DNA of 10,412 bases, taken from Haloferacaceae archaeon. Lineage in GTDB: Archaea > Halobacteriota > Halobacteria > Halobacteriales > Haloferacaceae. Positions 1 to 5,980 of the stretch are shown here, one piece after another. The stretch spans positions 1 through 10,412 of the forward strand of contig PWFE01000123.1 of NCBI GenBank assembly GCA_003554115.1, given 5' to 3'. Each line of letters begins with the position of its first letter. Within the stretch, counting starts at the first letter, position 1. The translations under genes were made by a program, and so were the position numbers. The notes under the pieces were generated by a model, which ran no database searches, was not told the DNA's origin, and saw only the letters and a program-made list of their open reading frames with translations.

Positions 1-827
1 ATGAGTGCGTCGACGTCTTTCGGGAAACAGCTGCCGCCCCAGCCGACGCCCGACCGAAGGAACCGTTCGCCGATTCGGTCGTCGAGTCCGACCGCGTCCA
101 GTACTTCGTAGGCGTCGACGCCGAACTCTTTGCAAATGTTCCCGAGATCGTTTACAAGCGAGATTTTGCTGGCGAGAAACGCGTTGTTGGCGTACTTGAT
201 CATCATCGCCGTCTCGGGGTCGGTCTCTACGGTGGTGACATCACGTTCTGCTAACAACGGCTCGTACACCTGCGCCAGTGTCTCAGACGCCCACGATGAC
301 TGGGTGCCAAAGACGAGTTTATCAGGGTTCAGAAAGTCTGCCACAGCCGTTCCCTCCCGGAGGAACTCCGGATTGGTAGCGAGTTCGACCTCCCCATCAC
401 CGTCGAATCCCTGCTGCAGTGCGGTTCGGATCTCGTCGATACCGGGGGGTGTGATCGTCGACTTCACGACAACGAGATGTCGCTCGCCAGCCGCAAGCGT
501 CGACAGAGCCTCACCAACCATCGCTGCGGCCGCCGAGACCGCCCCGAGATCAATGTGTCCGTCACTGTGCGAAGGAGTACCAGTCGCAAGGAACGTTATC
601 TCGCTGTCGTCGACCGTCCCATACGAGGTCGTCGCCCGAAGTCGGTCGTCGATGTGTGCTGCAATCAGGTTGTCGAGACCGGGTTCGGAGATTGGGGGTT
701 CTCCAGCGTTTATTGTAGCAACGGTGTCCTCGTCGATATCAATCGCTGTTACCTCGTGGCCGATATCCGCGAGGCACGCAGAAAGTGTCGTTCCGACATA
801 GCCACTTCCGATGACAGTAGTGTTCAC
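1..827 (-). CDS. UDP-glucose 6-dehydrogenase family protein (UDP-glucose/GDP-mannose dehydrogenase), 3' end outside window
   Basis: Predicted NAD-dependent nucleotide-sugar dehydrogenase that oxidises the C6 hydroxyl of UDP-glucose (or a related NDP-hexose) to a uronic acid, a cytoplasmic precursor for surface glycans or protein glycosylation. The 275 visible residues show the N-terminal Rossmann motif GSGYVG (7-12), the NPEFLREG motif (152-159), the central-helix segment KYANNAFLASKISLVND (K211, N215), and the active-site motif GVGWGGSCFPKD with the catalytic cysteine at about residue 267. The family is usually about 420-440 residues, so the missing part is mainly the C-terminal UDP-binding domain, cut by the window edge. 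I chose the GTG at 827-825 because it places the Rossmann strand at the N-terminus; another in-frame GTG lies 24 bases upstream (851-849). It is divergent from cutA. It resembles haloarchaeal AglM, but without glycosylation genes in view the exact sugar (glucose or mannose/mannosamine-type) is uncertain. Confidence 0.9.
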   Translation of the reverse strand, partial: MNTTVIGSGYVGTTLSACLADIGHEVTAIDIDEDTVATINAGEPPISEPGLDNLIAAHIDDRLRATTSYGTVDDSEITFLATGTPSHSDGHIDLGAVSAAAAMVGEALSTLAAGERHLVVVKSTITPPGIDEIRTALQQGFDGDGEVELATNPEFLREGTAVADFLNPDKLVFGTQSSWASETLAQVYEPLLAERDVTTVETDPETAMMIKYANNAFLASKISLVNDLGNICKEFGVDAYEVLDAVGLDDRIGERFLRSGVGWGGSCFPKDVDAL

Positions 828-848
828 ACCGGGAGACCAGTACAGAGA

Positions 849-860
849 CACAATAGTATG
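849..860 (-). promoter_or_regulatory. Possible TATA element for the nucleotide-sugar dehydrogenase gene
   Basis: On the minus strand the bases CATACTATTG lie about 24-33 bases before the GTG start at 827. A box here would give a leaderless or nearly leaderless transcript, the common haloarchaeal arrangement. The match to an archaeal TATA box is weak and the call rests mostly on spacing. Confidence 0.3.
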
Positions 861-980
861 CTCTCCCTACTCGTGTTCTCGACGAAGTATCGGTGTCGAA
901 ACGTCGTATTCAACCACGCCGTGGTCGGACAAGCTGTCTCTCGGCGGTAGGTTTGTAGCCAATCGCGCCAACAGCTAGCT

Positions 981-1283
981 ATGCCAACCGTCTACGTTAC
1001 CGCCCCGAAAACTGCCGCCTCGGAGATCGCAACCACAGTGGTCGACGAACGTCTGGCGGCCTGTGTAAACCGGTTCGACTGTCAGTCGACCTACCGATGG
1101 GACGGCGATGTCCTCACCGATGATGAGACGATACTGCTTATAAAGACGACCGACGAGGGGTACGACCGCCTCGAAACACGAATCGAGGAGCTACACCCGT
1201 ACGAGGTGCCGTGTATCGAGCGGTTCGATGAGACGGAGTTGCTGGACCGGTTCGGCGAGTGGATCGCAGCCGCAGTCAACTGA
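981..1283 (+). CDS. cutA: Divalent-cation tolerance protein CutA
   Basis: A 100-residue CutA1-family protein. The family forms small, very stable trimers with a ferredoxin-like fold. It was named from a copper-tolerance phenotype in Escherichia coli, but its biochemical role remains unclear (metal binding or signalling has been suggested). Family signatures are ERLAACVN (24-30), YRWDGDV (38-44), LLIKTT (52-57) and the conserved HPYEVPCI (72-79), with a tryptophan near the C-terminus (W94). Length and motif spacing match the family, so the gene looks intact. Translation starts at an ATG with no clear ribosome binding site; a weak T-rich element (TTTGTAG, 952-958) lies about 25 bases upstream, which would fit leaderless transcription. 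It is divergent from the dehydrogenase gene, with about 150 bases between the two starts, and is followed after 68 bases by moxR on the same strand, which has its own promoter. Confidence 0.93.
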   Translation: MPTVYVTAPKTAASEIATTVVDERLAACVNRFDCQSTYRWDGDVLTDDETILLIKTTDEGYDRLETRIEELHPYEVPCIERFDETELLDRFGEWIAAAVN

Positions 1284-1316
1284 GCGTTAAGAGACGTTCG
1301 ATCCTGGATATTTTCT

Positions 1317-1330
1317 CACAAATTTAAGTA
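1317..1330 (+). promoter_or_regulatory. Archaeal BRE/TATA promoter of moxR (leaderless)
   Basis: The sequence CACAAATTTAAGTA has an A-rich BRE-like part followed by the TATA-like core TTTAAG (1323-1328). The core is centred about 26 bases before the moxR ATG at 1352, so transcription should begin at or within a base or two of the start codon. No Shine-Dalgarno sequence lies between the box and the ATG, which agrees with a leaderless mRNA. The stretch 1305-1350 is clearly more AT-rich than its flanks. Confidence 0.6.
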
Positions 1331-1351
1331 GAGCTGTGAAAAAGCAATAAC

Positions 1352-2308
1352 ATGAATCCATCGGCCGCGGCCGACACCTGCCGATCAATTTTTGAGACCG
1401 TTTCTTCGACAGTCATCATCGACGACGACGTGCTCCAGACGCTGTTGACTGCGATTCTCGCAGACGGCCACGTGCTGCTCGAAGACGTGCCGGGAACCGG
1501 AAAAACGCTGACTGCCCAAAGCATCGCGACCGCGCTGAACCTCGATTTTAACCGTATCCAGTTCACACCTGATCTGTTGCCATCGGATATCACGGGCACC
1601 CACGTGTTCAATCAAGAGACCGGCGAGTTTCGATTTCGGGAGGGGCCGCTGTTCTCGAACGTTATTTTGGCCGACGAGATCAACCGCGCGCCGCCGAAAA
1701 CACAGGCTGCACTGCTTGAAGCAATGGGCGAAGGCCAAGTTTCAGTCGGCGACGAAACCCGGTCGCTGCCCGATCCGTTTGTCGTGATTGCGACCCAGAA
1801 CCCTGTCGAGCAAGAGGGAACATTCGAGTTGCCGGAGGCCCAGCGCGACCGCTTTATGATTAAAACCTCAATGGGCTATCCCGACCGCGAGGGCGAACTC
1901 GAACTGCTGGCTCGGCGAGGAGATCGCACTGCCAGCGAACCCGAAGCAACTCCTGTGACGGACCTCTCGACCGTCCGTGAACTGCTTTCGGTCCCGGAAG
2001 CCGTCCGCGTCGACCCCGTCGTCTCGGAGTACATCGTCGATATCGCCCGTAGGACCCGCGAGGACGACCGTGTGGCGGTGGGTATCTCGCCGCGCGGCGT
2101 CCAGCGACTGTACGAGGCAAGCCGTGCGCATGCAATTTTGAGCGGCCGAGAGTACGTCGTCCCCGACGATATCAAAGCCGTCGTCTCCGAGACGTTCGAA
2201 CACCGGATTGTCCTCAGTACGGAGGCAGCCGTCCGCGAAATTCCGAAACGCGATATCGTCGAAGCGGCCGTCTCGGCGGTCGACGTCCCGGCGATGAGCG
2301 AACTCTAA
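1352..2308 (+). CDS. moxR: MoxR-family AAA+ ATPase
   Basis: A 318-residue AAA+ ATPase of the MoxR family, thought to act as a chaperone in assembly or activation of protein complexes, usually with vWA/DUF58 partners. All ATPase motifs are present: Walker A DVPGTGKT (45-52), Walker B NVILADE (103-109) followed by INRAPPKTQ, sensor 1 IATQNP (146-151), the EAQRDRF arginine-finger segment (162-168), and sensor 2 GISPRGV (244-250) in the C-terminal lid. The length is normal for the family and there is no frameshift or missing residue. The ATG at 1352 is favoured by the TATA box 26 bases upstream. The gene runs tail to tail into the minus-strand operon that encodes a DUF58 protein, its usual partner, and the stop codons overlap by a few bases. 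The ATPase assignment is firm; its substrate is unknown. Confidence 0.95.
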   Translation: MNPSAAADTCRSIFETVSSTVIIDDDVLQTLLTAILADGHVLLEDVPGTGKTLTAQSIATALNLDFNRIQFTPDLLPSDITGTHVFNQETGEFRFREGPLFSNVILADEINRAPPKTQAALLEAMGEGQVSVGDETRSLPDPFVVIATQNPVEQEGTFELPEAQRDRFMIKTSMGYPDREGELELLARRGDRTASEPEATPVTDLSTVRELLSVPEAVRVDPVVSEYIVDIARRTREDDRVAVGISPRGVQRLYEASRAHAILSGREYVVPDDIKAVVSETFEHRIVLSTEAAVREIPKRDIVEAAVSAVDVPAMSEL

Positions 2309-3993
2309 TTGGAGCCGGCGAGGAAAATGCCGAGCAGCGCGGCAACGCCGAGCGAACCCAGCAGCCCGACGGCGGCGATTTCGGCTGCTGGGGGTTGGAT
2401 CTGCGGGACCGCCAGCCGGTAGAGCAGCCACGCGCCAATCGCGCCAGCCGAACAGTACAGCAGGCTGCCGGAGGCATGAACGGTCTCGGCACGAAGCGTC
2501 GGCGGTCGACCGGGAAGTTCCGTCCGGAGTGTGGCTCCAAACTCGCCGACATCCCACACACAGAGCGCGGCCGCCGCAACACCGACGCCAACCAGTGGGA
2601 GCCCAACGACGACGGCAGCCACTGCAACGCCAAACAGGCCGATGCTGGCGAGTGCAGTGCTCCCGGTGTTGGCTGGTAAGACGATCACCGTCGCCAGCAG
2701 TCCCAGCGCGAGGAGTGCCAAGACAGCCAGCCCCAGCAGGATGCCGACGACAACCGCGCCAGCGACGAACGACGGGACCGTCTGCAGGAACTCGATCAGA
2801 TCCGGCGGCGTGCCGGCCGGAGCCGCCTCGATGAGTAGCTCTATGGCGGCGAAGCGACTGGCGAGCATCCCCAGCGGAATCGAGGCGATGATACCGCCAG
2901 CCAGCGGTGCGGCGAGTTTGACGATTGTCCAAGCCAACCCCCGGCGAAGCGCGACCAGCAGTCGGGCGACCAGGAGCACACCAATCGCCCCGAATATCAC
3001 GACGTACAGTACCGACCGAATCGATTGGGAGGCAACGACGCCGAGCAGTATCTCGTCGACGGGAGCCGGAACAACTGTCGACAACTGCTCTGTTCTGAGC
3101 AGTTGGGTGTACTCTAAGAGCCACCCAGACTCCTCGTCAGGTGGGACGGTTGCGTCCAACAGGAGTCCAATGCCAGTCACGATCGCCACGACGAGACTGC
3201 CCCGAACCAGTGTCACGCGCCACTGTTGGACCCATTCGATCGCCGCGACGGCCGTCGACCGTCGGTCGGCAGGCAACAGTCGTTCGACGGGGAGCCGGAC
3301 GACGACGCGACCGATCAAAAACAGTGCGGCCGCGAGCAGAAAGAAAAACGTCGACAGCGCGTGGACAGGGTCGACCGACAGCAGCGTCGAGACGACTGTC
3401 TGGCCGGTCGCAAACCCTGCCTCAGTTGCCAGCCCTCTGAGTTCGGCCCGTGGGGCTACCAGCACACCAACCAGCCCGGCGACGCCGACCATACCGACAG
3501 CCAGCACGAGCGTGCTGCGGGCAATCGCAAGCCGGGTGATCGACCGGATCGGAGCGAGAAACGCGCCAGTGCTCGCCAGCACCAACGAGACGATTCCCAA
3601 GCCAGCGAACAGCCCCGAGAATCCGGTCTGCAGCAGAATGTACACCGCAAAGCCCCCAACGGCAGCCGCCAGCACACCAGCGAACATGCTGATAGCGACG
3701 CCGAGACTGCTCAGGAGTGGGTTCGAACTGTTCGTCATCACGAGCGTCAGCGCGAGCGTTAGCCCGCTGGCGACCGCGAGCAGCGCGCCCGTCGACCCAA
3801 CGAACGCCGTCCCGGCAATCGCCACAACACCCAGCGTGAGCAGGATGCTGAACCAGTCACCGAACCGGAGGCTGTAGAATCGCACTCGGAGCGTGGTTAT
3901 CATCGACGAGACGAGCGAACCGAACCCTGTCCGAAGTCGGTCGACGGTGCTTTCGGGGTCGTTTGACTGCTGAGAAGGGTACTCGATGCTCAT
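2305..3993 (-). CDS. Polytopic membrane protein, last gene of the MoxR-associated operon (DUF7519-like)
   Basis: A 562-residue integral membrane protein of unknown function. After a polar N-terminus of about 45 residues with a positively charged stretch (LRVRFYSLRFG), I count roughly 13 hydrophobic segments. They begin at about residues 47-65, 69-86, 95-120 and 126-148, and end with a final helix just before the C-terminus (LLGSLGVAALLGIFLAG). I see no transporter, protease or glycosyltransferase motif. From memory it corresponds to the haloarchaeal family named DUF7519, found beside DUF58 genes; this needs a profile search. The ATG at 3993 forms an ATGA overlap with the stop of the DUF58 gene, implying translational coupling. 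The same frame stays open upstream to 4206, but that part overlaps the DUF58 coding region and reads as charged non-membrane sequence, so I excluded it. Its stop overlaps the convergent moxR stop. Confidence 0.85.
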   Translation of the reverse strand: MSIEYPSQQSNDPESTVDRLRTGFGSLVSSMITTLRVRFYSLRFGDWFSILLTLGVVAIAGTAFVGSTGALLAVASGLTLALTLVMTNSSNPLLSSLGVAISMFAGVLAAAVGGFAVYILLQTGFSGLFAGLGIVSLVLASTGAFLAPIRSITRLAIARSTLVLAVGMVGVAGLVGVLVAPRAELRGLATEAGFATGQTVVSTLLSVDPVHALSTFFFLLAAALFLIGRVVVRLPVERLLPADRRSTAVAAIEWVQQWRVTLVRGSLVVAIVTGIGLLLDATVPPDEESGWLLEYTQLLRTEQLSTVVPAPVDEILLGVVASQSIRSVLYVVIFGAIGVLLVARLLVALRRGLAWTIVKLAAPLAGGIIASIPLGMLASRFAAIELLIEAAPAGTPPDLIEFLQTVPSFVAGAVVVGILLGLAVLALLALGLLATVIVLPANTGSTALASIGLFGVAVAAVVVGLPLVGVGVAAAALCVWDVGEFGATLRTELPGRPPTLRAETVHASGSLLYCSAGAIGAWLLYRLAVPQIQPPAAEIAAVGLLGSLGVAALLGIFLAGSN

Positions 3994-5321
3994 GTGGTCC
4001 ACCGCCGTTGGAGTCGCTGGAGTTCGGCCAGTAGTGGCTCTCTGAGGTTCCAGTCGGCGACCGCGGTGTTCCGACCGCGGAGATAGCTGATCCGCTGTCG
4101 GCGACAGAGCCGACCCACTCGGTTGCCCATCGATAGCTCTTTGATGCCTCTGCCGGTCGTCATATCCGGTGAGAGCACGCTCACCGCGTGACCGTGGCTC
4201 GAACACTGTTCGGCGTACTCAACGATCGCATCGTCGACTAACGGAGAACAGATCACGACCTGACCGTTCTTGGGTAGTCGGTGCAACAGTTCCATCCCAC
4301 CGTCGGTCGCAACGGCGCGGTCGGCCTTGGCGGCGTCCTCCGTGGCGTCCTCGGTTGTGTCGTCGTCGCTACCACCTCCGGGTTCGTCGATCAGACTCTC
4401 GTCGACGGGTTCGGCGGCATCGAGCACATCCGATAGCCGACTCCGGGTGCGGTCGCCCACACCGGGGGCGACCCACTCGCCGCTGAGCGTTGCAACCCCG
4501 GTTTCGTTGCCGTCATCAAGCGAGGTGACAATCCCACGGGCGGCCGCATACAACGTGAGATCAAAGGAGTTCGGCCCGCCGCCGATCGCGTCGACGTGGC
4601 CCGCTGCTCGATCGTCGATAATAAAGACGACTGTGACCGCACGTTCAAGCCGGTATTCGACCGTCGAGAGTGTCCCCGAGCGGGCATACTGGTTCCAGTC
4701 GATCCGGTTCAGCGGGTCGCCGGGCCGATACTCTCTGGTCGAGAAAAACTCGACGCCGGGGCCGCCTTGGTTCGTTGGCGTCTCACCAATGAACTGGATC
4801 GTCTGCTGGCGCAGCGGGAGGCTGTCGATGAGCGTCTCACAGGTAAACTGCGTGGTGCCCTCCGCGGTAACAAAATCGGCGGATCCAAGCGTCGACGCGA
4901 GGTTACGCCGCCGAACCGTCAGATCGCCGAACACGAACTCCCCGCGCGGTGCAATGAGCTCGTAGCTGTGGGTTGTCTCACCACCCGGCGGAAGCGCGGT
5001 GCCAACCGAGCTACTGCCTGAAATCACGGTGAGACTCTCCGGAAGGTCTTCGGTGATGCGGAGATCCGGCAGCATTCGTCGACTCTCGTTTTCAATCCGA
5101 AGGGTGACTGTCACCGGTTCGCCGGGGTTTGGTCGGCTGTTGCTCAGCGAGCGTTCGATTCGGTAGGCGTCCGATGGCGTCGAGGACACTCTGGCGAGTC
5201 CCACAACCAGTAGTGCGACAAGGGCGACGACGAGCAGTCCGTCGGCACCGATAAGTACGCCGAGCAGCGTCAGCACCAGCGACCCGACAAGCGCGCCCTG
5301 CCATCGTGAGAGTGACTTCAT
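3990..5321 (-). CDS. DUF58 domain-containing membrane-anchored protein
   Basis: A 443-residue DUF58 protein, the typical partner of MoxR ATPases. Two N-terminal hydrophobic segments (about 10-25 and 27-44) anchor it in the membrane. Residues 53-140 look like an immunoglobulin-like beta domain (PGEPVTVTLRIEN, then LPDLRITEDLP). The DUF58 signature follows at 190-224: FFSTREYRPGDPLNRIDWN, then a stretch ending in VEYRLE. A vWA-like fold comes next, starting VVFIIDD (231-237). The usual metal-site motif DxSxS reads DDRAA here, so metal binding may be lost. An Asp/Glu-rich insert (about 314-335) interrupts this domain. The ATG at 5321 overlaps the previous gene's stop as ATGA, with a good Shine-Dalgarno GAGGAGG four bases upstream. 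The family role with MoxR is accepted from genomic association; the molecular function is not known. Confidence 0.92.
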   Translation of the reverse strand: MKSLSRWQGALVGSLVLTLLGVLIGADGLLVVALVALLVVGLARVSSTPSDAYRIERSLSNSRPNPGEPVTVTLRIENESRRMLPDLRITEDLPESLTVISGSSSVGTALPPGGETTHSYELIAPRGEFVFGDLTVRRRNLASTLGSADFVTAEGTTQFTCETLIDSLPLRQQTIQFIGETPTNQGGPGVEFFSTREYRPGDPLNRIDWNQYARSGTLSTVEYRLERAVTVVFIIDDRAAGHVDAIGGGPNSFDLTLYAAARGIVTSLDDGNETGVATLSGEWVAPGVGDRTRSRLSDVLDAAEPVDESLIDEPGGGSDDDTTEDATEDAAKADRAVATDGGMELLHRLPKNGQVVICSPLVDDAIVEYAEQCSSHGHAVSVLSPDMTTGRGIKELSMGNRVGRLCRRQRISYLRGRNTAVADWNLREPLLAELQRLQRRWTT

Positions 5322-5980
5322 ACCGCCTCCTCGCCGAGCCCCGAGTCAGCAATCGTTTCGAGCGCGGCCAGCGTGTGATCAACGCTGTTGACGTACGGAT
5401 CACGACCGAAGAGGAGATCCCAAGCCCACAGCCGAAGCGGGATTGAGGGCCCAGAGTTGGCGGCCAACAACCCTGCAGCCCGTCGGTCTGTCGTCCACTC
5501 GCCACCTTCGATAGCTGCTCGGGCGGTCTCGGTATCACAGCCTGTGGCCTGTTGGTAGGTGTCTACGGCGAGCGACCGTAGCTCGTCGACTGTCTGCGTT
5601 CTGGCTGTTTCGCGGTCGGTTCGGTCGGTCAGCCCGTAGTCGGTCGCTGTCTCGAACAGCGCATCAAAGCTCGCGCCGAGTTGGCCGCGTGTGGCACCGG
5701 CACCCACAAACAGCGACTGAGAGCTTTCGGTTCGCTCGGCGCTGGTTTCGACCGTTCGGCTGCTGGCGAGCAGTATGCCCCGCAGGATCATCGCACCGGT
5801 TGCGACGGCGATCATAGCAATAGCTCCTAACAGGAACACGAGGGGATCAATGTTGGTGACGACAGTGTCCAGTTCTGGAATCGCCGTGAGCACCCACTCC
5901 GGCCGCAGATACAACACCGCGATTCCGCCGAGAGCGATACTGGCGAGGACGATGGGTACCGCCTGTCGAATACGACTCAT
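5318..5980 (-). CDS. Two-TM membrane protein of the MoxR-associated operon (DUF7269-like)
   Basis: A 220-residue protein with two hydrophobic segments (about 7-25 and 45-71) separated by a short loop with the conserved-looking LRPEWV, followed by a soluble region of about 145 residues. The soluble part is alpha-helical in character and acidic, with a GATRGQLGASFDALFE segment (95-110), a stretch rich in Thr/Asp/Arg, and a C-terminal part LRLWAWDLLFGRDPYVNSVD (182-201). No enzyme motif is visible. From memory it matches the haloarchaeal family called DUF7269, which sits between DUF4129 and DUF58 genes; I could not verify this here. It overlaps both neighbours by ATGA junctions. A strong Shine-Dalgarno-like sequence (GGGAGGGGAG) lies five bases before its ATG, supporting the start. 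Its place between DUF4129 and DUF58 suggests a structural subunit of the same membrane complex. Confidence 0.85.
   Translation of the reverse strand: MSRIRQAVPIVLASIALGGIAVLYLRPEWVLTAIPELDTVVTNIDPLVFLLGAIAMIAVATGAMILRGILLASSRTVETSAERTESSQSLFVGAGATRGQLGASFDALFETATDYGLTDRTDRETARTQTVDELRSLAVDTYQQATGCDTETARAAIEGGEWTTDRRAAGLLAANSGPSIPLRLWAWDLLFGRDPYVNSVDHTLAALETIADSGLGEEAV
5326..5332 (-). promoter_or_regulatory. Shine-Dalgarno of the DUF58 gene
   Basis: GAGGAGG on the minus strand lies four bases before the ATG at 5321, inside the end of the upstream gene. It fixes the DUF58 start and indicates reinitiation or coupled translation at the ATGA overlap. Confidence 0.65.

Noticed and set aside
130..950. 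Plus-strand open frames opposite the nucleotide-sugar dehydrogenase gene
   Set aside because: The minus strand gives an uninterrupted dehydrogenase with all motifs; the plus-strand frames are Ser/Arg-rich shadows.
1284..1351. Possible terminator after cutA
   Set aside because: A T-rich stretch is present but no stable hairpin is visible, and the AT-richness is better explained as the moxR promoter.
1868..3124. Minus-strand open frame of 418 codons across the moxR end and the membrane gene
   Set aside because: The translation is Arg/Gly/Cys-rich, the opposite of the acidic composition expected here, and it overlaps two confident genes in other frames.
2531..3877. Long plus-strand open frame of 448 codons opposite the polytopic membrane gene
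   Set aside because: Its product is a Ser/Thr/Pro/Ala-rich string with no domain. It is the antisense shadow of a well-supported membrane protein in GC-rich DNA.
3994..4206. 71-codon N-terminal extension of the polytopic membrane protein
   Set aside because: It overlaps the DUF58 coding region and reads as charged low-quality sequence; the ATGA start at 3993 fits the operon pattern.
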